Notes: generated from the letters alone by a model not told the origin. 64,000 nt of DNA from Kineosporia aurantiaca JCM 3230 (GCA_000719025.1 JODP01000003.1:372001-436000); one strand, 5' to 3'; numbered from the stretch's first letter, positions 49,702-60,313 are shown. Numbers and translations: made by a program.

Positions 49702-52700
49702 ATGAATCTCCAGAGCAAGAAGGTGCGGCTGCCGATCGCCGCGCTGGGTGTTACCGCCCTCTGCAGCGGCGGGATCGGCATCTTCGCCTCGCCGGCCTTC
49801 GCTGCGACGGAAATCGGGCTCAACACTGGGGCCACCACGATCGGGGTGGCCAACTTCGGAACCGCCACGACCGCGACTGCAAATGCGGCCTATGCCCTCA
49901 AGATCCAGGACTCCAGCGCGGTGACGAACACTGCCATCGGGGTGGAGTCGGCCCCGACCGGTGGGCACGTGCGTTTCCAGAAGCAGGCGACGAACGGGGA
50001 CGCCACCTCGGGGGCCTTCACGCCGGTCAACACGGCGGCTGCCAATGAGGTCGAGACCATCGCTTTCGCCCCGACCCTGGACGGTGGTTCGTACACGGTC
50101 ACGGTCGCCGGTCATACCACGGCCGCCATCAATGCCTATGACGCGGCAGCGCTTCAATCGGCTCTCAATACGGCACTTGGTGCGGGTTCGGTCACCGTCA
50201 CCGGTGCGGGTACGACCGCCACCCCGTTCTCCATCACCTTCGGCGGCAGTTATGCGGCCACGAACGTGACGCAGCTTACGGTGGACGACTCGGCCGCGAC
50301 CGGTGGTGGCGCCCCGTCTACCGCAACGGTGCAAACCACCACCAACGGTGGTGCTGCTTCCCAGTCGGCCTCCGTTGGTTCGCTGGTGAACACGGACTAC
50401 TTGTATGTCACCGGTGACACGCCTGGCGCGTACAAGTTCCGTCTCTTCCAGGACACGAACTCCAACGGGGCCTACGACTCTCCCGACGAGCGCAGCAGCG
50501 CCTTGGTCACGCTCAACGTCTTCGACATCGGTGCTGGTGGTGTCGGCACCACGGTAGACACCAACGACGATGTCAACCCGGTGGTCGCAGCCACGTCCCC
50601 GAGCGCCGCCGGGGACGCGATCGCCTCCGAGATCACCTATAACAAGAGTCTTTCGCTCTCGGACGCCCGGGGCACCTCGACGGCCGACGGGCTACCCAGC
50701 CGACTGGCCGGCCTGACCTGGCTGGACATCGACTCCTCGGCCGGGGGCGTCAGTGACGTCACCGACCAGCACCCCACCTACTCCTCGACCTCCAACAAGT
50801 TCACGTATGCGGTGGGAACCCCCACCGGAGCGGGCACGATCACGCTCAAGGGTGCCCTGGCGGCGTCGGCCCCGGGCAGTTACCCGACCGCGGGTTCCAA
50901 GGCGGTCACCGTAACGGCGACGGACGTTGCCACTCTGACCTCGGACGTGACCGCGGCGGACGGGTCGGTGAAGAACTCCGGCGGCACCGTGGCGGTGAAG
51001 GCCGGTACCGCGACGGTGGAGTACACGGCCACGGCCAAGGGCGCTCCGGCCGGATTCCCGCCGGTGGCCTCCGTGGTTCCGAACGCGAAGGTCTCTTTTA
51101 CGATCACGGCCAGTGCCGCGAACATCGCCAAGCTGTCGGCCGACGGTACGGCCGGGGCCACGACGGCGACCACCAAGACCTACACCGCCACGACTGACGC
51201 TTCGGGTGTGGCCAAGCTGAAGGTGACGTCGACGGACACCACGTCGGCCATGTCGTACACCGTCGACACCATGTCGAACGGGCACTCCGGGTCCACGCTC
51301 AGCACCGCCTACGCCACGGCTGTGCCTACCCGGATCGTGACGACGAGCACCTCGACCGAGCTGACGCCCACGGTGGGCACCACCACGGTGACGCTGAAAG
51401 GCCGCATCGAGGACCAGTTCGGTGGCGCCTTCGCACCGTCCTCAGGTGACCCGCAGCAGGTCACGGTGCAGATCCCGGACGGTACCCAGGCCGGGTTCGC
51501 GCCGCTGAACAGCACCGGGACCTTCTCGTACACGTACACACCGCCGACCTCGCCGGCCCCGGCCGTGGGTGACACCACCACCTTCGACTTCGATTACGGC
51601 ACGGTCCCGGACGCCAACTCTCCCGGCGGCACCATCCGCTGGGCAAGTTCGGCAGCGGCTTCGAAGATCACGCTGACCGCTCCCCTCGACGGCGCCAAGG
51701 ATCTGACGATCCAGGACAACACCGCTCCGAATGCCGCTCAGGTGGCGGCCTTCGGGAACACGACCGGCCAGATTGCCGGCACCGTCCTGGGTTCGGACAA
51801 CGCGGCCCTGGCCTACAAGAGCGTGCATCTGACCGGTGGTAACGGTGTCTGGTTCTCGACATCGGCCACTCCGGACGCGGACCACCCTCTGATGGAGTCG
51901 ATGGACGCTGTCTCGGACGCCTCCGGCGTACTGAGCGGGGTCTATGTTCTCTTCACCAAGGCGGCCGAGCACACGGTGACCGCTACGTCCGGAACGGCCA
52001 CGGTCACTTCGACCGTGACGGTTGCCGCCCCCAATAGCTCGCAGGGCTACAACGTCACGGTGGACGATGTCTCCGGCGCTCCGGGCTCGACCTTGATCGT
52101 GACCGGTAAGGTCACGGACATCTTCGGGAACGCCGTCCCGAACGCCCCGGTCGTCCTCTCGACCGGATCCTCGACCGTCGGTGCGCTGGGCAGCACTTAC
52201 GTCTACGCCAACACGGCCGGCGTTTTCAGCACCACGTTCGTGACCGGGTCCAACTCCAGTGGTGACGTGGAGCTGACTGCGACGCTGGACAACCCGACCA
52301 CGCTCACGCCGAATGCCGCTTACAAGACGGCGGGGGTGACGCTGGCGGACGGTAAGGACACCGCGGCCGGCAAGATCATCGTGGCTGCCACCAAGCTCAC
52401 CCTCAGCGCGACCGCCAAGGTCGTGGCCGGTGGCTCCGGAGGCACGGCCAAGCTGTCCGGCAAGTACCTGCCCAACTCCTCGGTGGACATCTGGTCCAAG
52501 GAGTCCGGCGAGAAGACCTACAGCCTGATGGACTCGGTGAACACCGACGCCGAGGGCGAGTGGGGAGCCTCCACCAAGGTCGACAAGTCGACCTACTTCC
52601 TGGCCAAGGCCAACGGGCTGAGCAGCCCGTCCGACCTCACCCAGGTCTGGTCGGCGGTCAGCCTGACCGCGAAGGCGCTCGGTAAGGGCAAGGTTTCGCT

Positions 52701-52917
52701 CTCCGCCAACGGCGACCCGAACACCAAGTCCACGCTCACCTTCTACCGCTCGATCGGTGGCGCCGACCCGGTGCTGAAGAAGATCACCTCCAGCGCCAGT
52801 GGTTCCGGCAAGGTGACGGTGAGCCTTCCGAAGGGCACGCGTTCGGTCTACGTGACCTACAAGGCTCCGGGTACCAACCTGGGCACCAGCAAGACCCTGA
52901 AGGTCAACGTCAAGTGA
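49702..52917 (+). CDS. Large secreted surface protein with Ig-like repeats
   Basis: A 1071-residue protein begun at ATG 49702 (AGGAAGGA about 9 bases upstream), which gives a normal Sec signal (MNLQSKKVRLPIAALGV..., cleavage near AFAAT ~36). The mature part is rich in Thr, Ala, Gly and Ser with few Cys. A module with AINAYDAAALQSALNTALGA and FSITFGGSYAATNVTQLTV (~160-215) resembles repeats in large bacterial surface proteins. Several Ig-like segments follow (VSGAPGSTLIVTGKVTDIFG). No LPXTG or C-terminal helix is present, so attachment is unexplained; an S-layer or matrix role is possible. Confidence 0.82.
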   Translation: MNLQSKKVRLPIAALGVTALCSGGIGIFASPAFAATEIGLNTGATTIGVANFGTATTATANAAYALKIQDSSAVTNTAIGVESAPTGGHVRFQKQATNGDATSGAFTPVNTAAANEVETIAFAPTLDGGSYTVTVAGHTTAAINAYDAAALQSALNTALGAGSVTVTGAGTTATPFSITFGGSYAATNVTQLTVDDSAATGGGAPSTATVQTTTNGGAASQSASVGSLVNTDYLYVTGDTPGAYKFRLFQDTNSNGAYDSPDERSSALVTLNVFDIGAGGVGTTVDTNDDVNPVVAATSPSAAGDAIASEITYNKSLSLSDARGTSTADGLPSRLAGLTWLDIDSSAGGVSDVTDQHPTYSSTSNKFTYAVGTPTGAGTITLKGALAASAPGSYPTAGSKAVTVTATDVATLTSDVTAADGSVKNSGGTVAVKAGTATVEYTATAKGAPAGFPPVASVVPNAKVSFTITASAANIAKLSADGTAGATTATTKTYTATTDASGVAKLKVTSTDTTSAMSYTVDTMSNGHSGSTLSTAYATAVPTRIVTTSTSTELTPTVGTTTVTLKGRIEDQFGGAFAPSSGDPQQVTVQIPDGTQAGFAPLNSTGTFSYTYTPPTSPAPAVGDTTTFDFDYGTVPDANSPGGTIRWASSAAASKITLTAPLDGAKDLTIQDNTAPNAAQVAAFGNTTGQIAGTVLGSDNAALAYKSVHLTGGNGVWFSTSATPDADHPLMESMDAVSDASGVLSGVYVLFTKAAEHTVTATSGTATVTSTVTVAAPNSSQGYNVTVDDVSGAPGSTLIVTGKVTDIFGNAVPNAPVVLSTGSSTVGALGSTYVYANTAGVFSTTFVTGSNSSGDVELTATLDNPTTLTPNAAYKTAGVTLADGKDTAAGKIIVAATKLTLSATAKVVAGGSGGTAKLSGKYLPNSSVDIWSKESGEKTYSLMDSVNTDAEGEWGASTKVDKSTYFLAKANGLSSPSDLTQVWSAVSLTAKALGKGKVSLSANGDPNTKSTLTFYRSIGGADPVLKKITSSASGSGKVTVSLPKGTRSVYVTYKAPGTNLGTSKTLKVNVK

Positions 52918-52959
52918 TTCACGAGGACCTGGTCCTCGCGATGATCTGAGCTGAGTACG

Positions 52960-53000
52960 GCCGAAGGCCGGCATCCCCGTGGGGGGTGCCGGCCTTCGGC
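52960..53000 (+). terminator. Strong terminator after surface protein gene
   Basis: A 19-bp stem (GCCGAAGGCCGGCATCCCC with 52982-53000, one G-T pair) around a 3-base loop, followed by GCGTTTG. It starts 43 bp after the stop. Confidence 0.85.
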
Positions 53001-53356
53001 GCGTTTGCGATCGGAGCGGTTGCCGTCCGCGACGGGGTAGGCCGTTCGGGGTCAACCTCGGCAAACCCTCAAGCAAACCTCCGACGCGGCTCGGTGTAAG
53101 CGCATCTTTGAACTTTCATGCGCACAGCCCATTCCGCGCGCCGGGAACGTCCTTACATCTACCCATTAGGCATCCTGCGGACGGGTGGCCGGCGTCCACT
53201 CGTTGTTACTGAGAGGTGGTGTCCCACAGACGTCTTCACTCTTCCGGCAGATCCCGCCGTCACGGAACCTCGGCGAACCTCAAGTCACGGGCAGTCACCT
53301 TCTCGCCCGGTCGGCAGGTGGCCTTGCGGTCGCCTTGAGGGAATGAGGGACGCTGG
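53001..53356 (+). other. Gene-free region before metalloprotease
   Basis: About 355 bases with no gene. A ~19-bp sequence, AACCTCGGCRAACC(C)TCAAG, occurs twice, near 53052 and near 53269, about 215 bases apart. It could be a regulator site pair. No other structure is clear. Confidence 0.4.
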
Positions 53357-54202
53357 GTGCACCGGGAACAGGGACGTCGATCGGCTTGGTTCCGGCTGGC
53401 TTTCGCAGTGCTGGTCGCCGCGGTCGCCGTGCTCTCCCCGAAGTTCGCCTTCACCGACCTGCCCGAGCACACGGTGATCAGCAATGCCGGGTCGACGACC
53501 AGCAGTGACGGCGATCAGTACAGTGCCGGGGCCACCGTGAAGCTGGCGTCCACCGGGGCGTACCAGCTCATGAACGTCACGCTGAACAGCGGGAAGACGG
53601 TCGCGGCGCGATGGAACCCGTGCCAGACGGCGATCACCTACGAGGTGAACCTCAGCGGGCTGCCGAAGAAGAAGCGGGCGGCGATGCTGAAGACGATCAA
53701 GGCGTCGTTCACGCGGCTGCACGCTGCGACCGGCATGACCTACCGCTACACGGGGACGACGACGTTCGTGCCCACCCAGGAGAACCTGGCTCAGCAGCCG
53801 GCCGAGATCGTCGTCGCAGCGGTGGCCCGGAGCCTGACCGACTTCCCGATGACCAGCCGGTCGCTGGGGTACGGCGGGGTGCTGTGGTCGTCCTGGTACG
53901 GCAGCCAGGGCGAAGGGGCGGCGGTGATGCGGGGTTACGTGGTGCTGGAGGCCAACGCGATCCAGAAGCTGAAGACCGGGTTCGGCAAGGGGCTGCGGCA
54001 GAGCAACGTGATCCTGCACGAGCTCGGGCACGCCAGCGGGCTGGAGCACGTGAGCAGCCGCAAGGAGCAGATGTACCCGACGCTGACCTCGGCCTCGCCC
54101 AGCGGTTACGCGGCGGGCGACCTGGCCGGGCTGGCCAAGCTGGGCAAGAAGGCCGGTTGCATCACGGTGCCGAGCACGCTCAGCCTGCACGACCTGAGCT
54201 GA
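53357..54202 (+). CDS. Secreted matrixin-like zinc metalloprotease
   Basis: A 281-residue protein with an N-terminal signal or anchor helix (~12-30, FRLAFAVLVAAVAVLS). The zinc motif HELGHASGLEH spans 221-231, followed by KEQMYPTL with the Met-turn, as in matrixin/peptidyl-Asp-type metzincins. It would act outside the cell. GTG 53357 is the start; no strong ribosome site is visible. The last codons (CTGCACGACCTGAGCTGAA) are duplicated with a 19-bp period across the stop, and the 22-bp repeat array begins directly after. Confidence 0.85.
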   Translation: MHREQGRRSAWFRLAFAVLVAAVAVLSPKFAFTDLPEHTVISNAGSTTSSDGDQYSAGATVKLASTGAYQLMNVTLNSGKTVAARWNPCQTAITYEVNLSGLPKKKRAAMLKTIKASFTRLHAATGMTYRYTGTTTFVPTQENLAQQPAEIVVAAVARSLTDFPMTSRSLGYGGVLWSSWYGSQGEGAAVMRGYVVLEANAIQKLKTGFGKGLRQSNVILHELGHASGLEHVSSRKEQMYPTLTSASPSGYAAGDLAGLAKLGKKAGCITVPSTLSLHDLS

Positions 54203-54222
54203 ACTGCACGACCTGAGCTGAA
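54185..54222. repeat. 19-bp tandem duplication across the protease stop codon
   Basis: CTGCACGACCTGAGCTGAA occurs at 54185-54203 and again at 54204-54222. The first copy contains the stop codon of the metalloprotease gene. A third partial copy (CTGCATGA) runs into the 22-bp array. Confidence 0.85.
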
Positions 54223-54225
54223 CTG

Positions 54226-54371
54226 CATGATCGCGGGGGCGCAGCTGCATGATCACAAGGGCGTAAGTGCATGATCGCGGGGGCGGAACTGCATGATCAC
54301 GGGGAAAGTTGGCCATGATCACGGGGGAGAAAGTCCATGATCACGGGGGAAGAAGTCCATGATCACGGTTA
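54226..54371. repeat. Seven-unit 22-bp tandem repeat array
   Basis: The core CATGATC starts at 54226, 54248, 54270, 54292, 54314, 54336 and 54358: seven units of exactly 22 bp. Each unit reads about CATGATCRCGGGGG followed by eight variable bases ending in -CTG or -GTC. TGATCA within the core is palindromic. The array fills the space between the convergent metalloprotease and acyl-CoA dehydrogenase genes. Confidence 0.93.
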
Positions 54372-54383
54372 TTGGGGGGTTGG

Positions 54384-55766
<1,383 letters not shown>

Positions 55767-55791
55767 GTGACTCTCCTCCGCTGGGTGCCTG

Positions 55792-55817
55792 CTCAAGAGT
55801 GAACCGCGGATGCCGAT
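55792..55817 (+). promoter_or_regulatory. FliA/WhiG-type promoter of chemotaxis operon
   Basis: CTCA (55792-55795), 16 bases, GCCGAT (55812-55817), about 47 bases upstream of the cheA start. This fits the CTCA-N15-17-GCCGA form of flagellar sigma promoters in motile actinobacteria and is close to TAAA-N15-GCCGATAA. Confidence 0.75.
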
Positions 55818-55864
55818 GCAAAAGCCAACGTCCGGACCCTGCGGTAGTTCCTGAAGGAGAGTCG

Positions 55865-58336
55865 ATGGAGGCGATCGACGAGATCGTTGCCGAGTTCCTG
55901 GTCGAGTCACACGAGAATCTCGACCAGCTCGACACCGATCTGCTCGCGCTGGAGCAGGACCCGACCTCGCGGGACCTGCTGGGCAGCATCTTCCGCACCA
56001 TCCACACGATCAAGGGCACCAGCGGCTTCCTGGCGTTCAACAAGCTGGAGAAGCTCACCCACGTGGGTGAGAACCTGCTCAGCCGCATGCGGGACGGCAA
56101 GATCATCCTGAACGAGGAGCGCGCGAGCGCTCTGCTGGCGATGGTCGACGCGGTGCGCGGCCTGCTCGCCAGCATCGAGAGCACCGGCGCCGAGGGCGAC
56201 GCGGACCACACCGAGCTGGTGACCCGGCTGGGCGCCCTGCTGGAGGACGGCGCGGCCCCGGCCCCGCTGATCCCGGCCCAGGGCGGCAGCCCGGAGGCGA
56301 CCGGTTCGGCCGAGGCCGTCTCCCAGGACCCGGAATCCACCGAGGCCGTGGTCGAGGCGGCCGCCCAGGCCGCCGCCGCGCAGGCCATCGAGGCCGCGCA
56401 CAACCTGGCCGAGGCGGCCAAGGACCACCCCGAGGAGATCCCGGTGGGCGCCCAGGTGGTGTCGGCCGAGGTCTCGATCACCAACGTCCCGGAACCGGCC
56501 GCTGCGGCCCCCCCGCCGCCGGCCCCGGCTCCGGCTCCGGCGGCTCCCACCCCGCCCGCGCCCGAGCCGGCCAAGGCCGCCGCGGAGCCGGGGGAGGGCG
56601 AGCACAAGCGGTCGGTCGTCGAGTCCTCCGTGCGCGTCGACATCGGCCTGCTGGACACCCTGATGTCGATGGTCGGCGAGCTCGTGCTCTCCCGCAACGC
56701 CCTGGTCTCGGAGCTCGACGAGCAGAACGACAGCGCGCTCGCCCGGTCCGCCCAGCGGCTCTCGCTGATCACCAGCGAGCTGCAGGAACAGGTGATGAAG
56801 ACCCGGATGCAGCCGGTCGACACGGTCTGGTCGAAGCTGCCCCGGGTGGTCCGCGACCTGTCCCGCCAGCTCTCCCGCAACGTGCGGCTGGAGATGGAGG
56901 GCCGCGACACCGAGCTCGACCGGACCGTGCTCGAGGCGATCAAGGACCCGATGACCCACCTGGTCCGCAACGCCATCGACCACGGCATCGAGCCGCCGGA
57001 CGTGCGGATCGGCAAGGGCAAGAACCCGGAGGGCGTGCTGATGCTGCGCGCCTATCACGAGGCCGGGCTGGTGCACCTGGAGATCATCGACGACGGGGCC
57101 GGCATCGACTCCGCGGTGGTCGGCGCCAAGGCGGTCGAGCGGGGCCTGGTCACCCAGGCCGCGCTGGAGCGGATGACGGCCCGGGAGATCACCCAGATGA
57201 TCTTCCTGCCCGGCTTCTCGACCGCCGCCAAGGTCACCAACGTCTCCGGCCGCGGGGTCGGGATGGACGTGGTGAAGACCCGGATCGAGGCGATCGGCGG
57301 CTCCGTCGACGTCATCTCGAACAAGGGCGCCGGTTCCACCTTCCGCCTGAGCATCCCGCTGACCCTGGCGATCATCCCGGCCCTGACCATCGGCTGCGGC
57401 GGCCACCGGTACGCCGTGCCCCAGGTCAGCGTGCTGGAGCTGGTCCGGCTCTCGGGCGAGCACGCCCGCGGCGGCATCGAGCACATCTCCGGGGCGCCGG
57501 TCTACCGGCTGCGCGGGGCGCTGCTCCCCCTGGTACAGCTGGACGAGCAGCTCGGCCTGGTGCCGAACGGCACCTCCAGCGGCGGCGGCAAGAACGGCGA
57601 CGGGCGCGGCGGTTTCATCGTCGTGCTGCAGGCCGAGCAGCACCGCTTCGGCCTGGTGGTGGACGACGTCCTGGACACCCAGGAGATCGTGGTCAAACCG
57701 CTCGGCCGGCACCTGAAGTCGCTGCCGATGTACCAGGGCGCCACGATCCACGGCGACGGCAGCGTGGTGCTGATCCTGGACGCCACCGCGATCGCCCGGC
57801 AGGCCGACGTGCTGTCCAACCCGGCCGGGGCGGCCAGCTCCTCGATCAACGAGGAGACCACCTCGATCGACCCGGTGCTGGTGGTCGAGCTGAGCGGGGG
57901 CCGGCGCACCGCGATCCCGCTGGACATGGTCACCCGCCTGGAGGAGATCCCGAGCGAGACGATCGAGCGGGTCGGCGGCCGGGAGGTGGTCCAGTACCGC
58001 GGCCACATCATGCCTTTGGTGCGGCTGGCCAGCCTGCTCGGCGCCTACGGCGAGGAAGGCAACGCCGAGCGTGTGCAGCTGGTGGTCTACACCCGCGGCG
58101 AGCGCAGCGTCGGCTTCGCGGTCGAGCGGATCATGGACATCGCCACCGAGCGGGCCGGTTCCCGGTCCGACATCGACGACCACGCCCTGCTCGGCTCGAT
58201 CGTCGTCGGTGACCGCGTGGTCGAACTGCTCGACGTGCAGGCCGCGGTGCTCGCCGCCGACCCGGCCTTCTACCAGGACGACGCCGGCGCGACCACGATC
58301 GAGCAGCTCGACCACCTGTACGAGGAGGCACTGTGA
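55865..58336 (+). CDS. cheA: Chemotaxis histidine kinase CheA with two CheW-like domains
   Basis: An 823-residue CheA. The HPt domain has H47 in TIHTIKGTSGF. A long Ala/Pro/Glu-rich linker (~120-245) replaces any clear CheY-binding P2. Then come the dimerisation domain (~250-310), the ATPase with HLVRNAIDHGIEPP (~360), DDGAGIDS (~409) and GRGVGMDVVK (~462), and two CheW-type regulatory domains (~525-660 and ~670-815; GLVVDDVLDTQEIVVKPLG and PLVRLASLLGAYG). The second CheW domain is beyond the standard layout. It phosphorylates CheY and CheB in response to receptor arrays. ATG 55865 has GAAGGAG upstream. Confidence 0.95.
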   Translation: MEAIDEIVAEFLVESHENLDQLDTDLLALEQDPTSRDLLGSIFRTIHTIKGTSGFLAFNKLEKLTHVGENLLSRMRDGKIILNEERASALLAMVDAVRGLLASIESTGAEGDADHTELVTRLGALLEDGAAPAPLIPAQGGSPEATGSAEAVSQDPESTEAVVEAAAQAAAAQAIEAAHNLAEAAKDHPEEIPVGAQVVSAEVSITNVPEPAAAAPPPPAPAPAPAAPTPPAPEPAKAAAEPGEGEHKRSVVESSVRVDIGLLDTLMSMVGELVLSRNALVSELDEQNDSALARSAQRLSLITSELQEQVMKTRMQPVDTVWSKLPRVVRDLSRQLSRNVRLEMEGRDTELDRTVLEAIKDPMTHLVRNAIDHGIEPPDVRIGKGKNPEGVLMLRAYHEAGLVHLEIIDDGAGIDSAVVGAKAVERGLVTQAALERMTAREITQMIFLPGFSTAAKVTNVSGRGVGMDVVKTRIEAIGGSVDVISNKGAGSTFRLSIPLTLAIIPALTIGCGGHRYAVPQVSVLELVRLSGEHARGGIEHISGAPVYRLRGALLPLVQLDEQLGLVPNGTSSGGGKNGDGRGGFIVVLQAEQHRFGLVVDDVLDTQEIVVKPLGRHLKSLPMYQGATIHGDGSVVLILDATAIARQADVLSNPAGAASSSINEETTSIDPVLVVELSGGRRTAIPLDMVTRLEEIPSETIERVGGREVVQYRGHIMPLVRLASLLGAYGEEGNAERVQLVVYTRGERSVGFAVERIMDIATERAGSRSDIDDHALLGSIVVGDRVVELLDVQAAVLAADPAFYQDDAGATTIEQLDHLYEEAL

Positions 58337-58773
58337 CCCAGTTGTCGACGTTCCATGTCGGTTCCTACCTGTTCGGGGTCGAGGTGGCCCTGGTCCAGGA
58401 AGTCGTTCGGATGCAGGCGTTCACGCCGGTCCCGCTGGCCACCCCGGAGGTGGCCGGCCTGATCAACCTGCGGGGTGAGGTGCTCACCGCGATCGACGTG
58501 CGGGCCCGGCTCGGCCTGCCGCCCAGCGGCGGCGACCGGCCCCAGGTGAACGTGGTCGTCCGGGTCGACGACGAGCCGGTCAGCCTGCTCGTCGACGAGA
58601 TCGGCGGGGTGGTGGAGGTCTCCCAGATCCCGTTCGAGGGAACCCCTTCCACGGTGAACTCGCGGGTCGGCTCGCTCCTGCTCGGGGCGTACACGATGCC
58701 CGAGAAACTGCTCCTGGCCCTGGACGCCCGGGCCCTGCTGGCCTTCGACGAGCACCACTCGTCGGCCGCCTGA
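58333..58773 (+). CDS. cheW: Chemotaxis coupling protein CheW
   Basis: A 146-residue CheW begun at GTG 58333, overlapping the cheA stop by 4 bp. Motifs include LFGVEVALVQEVVRM, AGLINLRGEVLTAIDVRARLGL and PVSLLVDEIGGVVEV. It links receptors to CheA at the inner membrane. With the two CheW domains of CheA this operon has three CheW-type modules, which could tune array composition. Confidence 0.94.
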   Translation: MTQLSTFHVGSYLFGVEVALVQEVVRMQAFTPVPLATPEVAGLINLRGEVLTAIDVRARLGLPPSGGDRPQVNVVVRVDDEPVSLLVDEIGGVVEVSQIPFEGTPSTVNSRVGSLLLGAYTMPEKLLLALDARALLAFDEHHSSAA

Positions 58774-58805
58774 CGGCTCCGGCGCACAGAGGAAAGGGGG
58801 GCGAC

Positions 58806-59180
58806 GTGATTCGGGCTCTGGTGATCGATGACTCGCGGGCGATGCGGGCCATCCTGACCAAACAACTCGCCGGGTTCGGTTTCGACGTCGCCCAGGCCTT
58901 CGACGGCCGGGACGCACTGGATCTGATCGACACCGGCTACCGGCCGGACATCGCTTTGGTGGACTGGAACATGCCCCGGATGGACGGTCTTTCGTTCATC
59001 AAGGCGGTCCGGGCCCGGGACGAACTAAGGGACGTGTCACTGATGATGGTCACCACCGAGAGCGAGCACGGCAACATCGTGCGGGCGCTGGCGGCCGGCG
59101 CCCACGAGTACGTGATCAAGCCGTTCACCGAAGAGGTGATCGCCGACAAGCTGGCGCTCCTGGGATTGGTGGGGGTATGA
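58806..59180 (+). CDS. CheY-type response regulator (first copy)
   Basis: A 124-residue single-domain receiver with D53 in LVDWNMPRMDG, acidic pocket D9/D10 and K ~105 in VIKPF. GTG 58806 has GGAAAGGGGGG upstream; it starts 32 bp after cheW. It overlaps cheB by 4 bp. Either this or the second receiver is the motor-binding CheY; the other may be a phosphate sink. Confidence 0.9.
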   Translation: MIRALVIDDSRAMRAILTKQLAGFGFDVAQAFDGRDALDLIDTGYRPDIALVDWNMPRMDGLSFIKAVRARDELRDVSLMMVTTESEHGNIVRALAAGAHEYVIKPFTEEVIADKLALLGLVGV

Positions 59181-60313
59181 CCGGGACACGGATCCGGATC
59201 CTGATCGTCGACGACTCGGTGGTGATCCGCCGGCTGATCAAGGAGATCCTTGACGCCGACAACCGCCTCGAGGTGGTCGGCGTGGCGCACAACGGGCAGG
59301 TCGCCGTGGCCAAGGTGGAGGAGCTGAAGCCCGACGCCGTGACCATGGACATCGAGATGCCGGTGATGAACGGCGTCGACGCGGTCAAGGCGATCCGCAA
59401 GACCCACCCGCGCCTGCCGATCGTGATGTTCTCGACCCTGACCGAGCGCGGCGCCTCCGCCACCATGGACGCGCTCGCGGCCGGGGCCAGCGACTACGTC
59501 ACCAAGCCGGCCAACGTCGGCAGCGTGATGGAGAGCCGGCAGAGCATCTCCGAGCAGCTGATCCCGAAACTGCTGGCCCTGACCGGGGCCCGGCGTCTGG
59601 TCGGGGTGTCCAAGGCCGCCCTGCCCCCGGCGCAGCCGCCGGCCGGGCAGTCCAAGGCCACCGCCGCCGTCCGTCGCACCACGCCGTTCGGGCTGCTGGC
59701 GATCGGCAGCTCGACCGGTGGCCCGGACGCGCTCGCCACCGTGATGGCCTCGCTGCCCGCGGATCTCCCGGTGCCGGTGGTGATCACCCAGCACATGCCG
59801 CCGGTGTTCACCAAGATGCTGGCCCAGCGCCTGGACTCGATCTGCAAGCTGAGCATCAGCGAGGCCGTGCAGGGCGATCTGGTGGAGCGGGGCCGGGTGC
59901 TGATCGCTCCCGGCGGCCTGCACATGGAGCTGAAGTCGCGGGGCACCGGGGTCGTGGTCAACCTCACCGACGCCCCGCCGGAGAACTTCTGCCGCCCCGC
60001 GGTGGACGTCATGTTCCGTTCGGTGGCCTCGGTTTTCCGCAATCGGGTGCTCGCGGTGGTGCTGACCGGGATGGGCCGTGACGGCGCGTCCGGGGCCGGC
60101 GTGATCCGCACGGCCGGGGGCGAGGTGTTCGCCCAGGACGAGGCGACCAGCGTGGTCTGGGGTATGCCCGGCGCCACGGTGATGGCCGGTCAGGCCGACC
60201 GGGTGCTCCCGCTGCAGCAGATGGCGGCCACGATCGCTGCGGCGGTGGGCCAGAACCAGGGCGCCTCCTCGCGGCCGGCATCGGGGCCGGTGACCGGCGG
60301 GGTGCGCGCATGA
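59177..60313 (+). CDS. cheB: Chemotaxis methylesterase CheB
   Basis: A 378-residue CheB. The receiver has D58 in VTMDIEMPVMNG. The C-terminal methylesterase carries the Ser-His-Asp triad in IGSSTGGPDAL (~S177), TQHMPPVFT and GMGRDGASGAG. It demethylates or deamidates receptor glutamates when phosphorylated by CheA. ATG 59177 overlaps the receiver gene by 4 bp, and it overlaps cheR by 4 bp. Confidence 0.95.
   Translation: MTGTRIRILIVDDSVVIRRLIKEILDADNRLEVVGVAHNGQVAVAKVEELKPDAVTMDIEMPVMNGVDAVKAIRKTHPRLPIVMFSTLTERGASATMDALAAGASDYVTKPANVGSVMESRQSISEQLIPKLLALTGARRLVGVSKAALPPAQPPAGQSKATAAVRRTTPFGLLAIGSSTGGPDALATVMASLPADLPVPVVITQHMPPVFTKMLAQRLDSICKLSISEAVQGDLVERGRVLIAPGGLHMELKSRGTGVVVNLTDAPPENFCRPAVDVMFRSVASVFRNRVLAVVLTGMGRDGASGAGVIRTAGGEVFAQDEATSVVWGMPGATVMAGQADRVLPLQQMAATIAAAVGQNQGASSRPASGPVTGGVRA

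Noticed and set aside
53040..53110. c-di-GMP (GEMM) riboswitch before the metalloprotease
   Set aside because: GGCAAACC and GACGC occur in order, but no stem with a GNRA loop can be drawn between them.
54226..54371. CRISPR array
   Set aside because: The units are contiguous 22-bp tandem repeats without spacers of constant length, and no cas genes are nearby.
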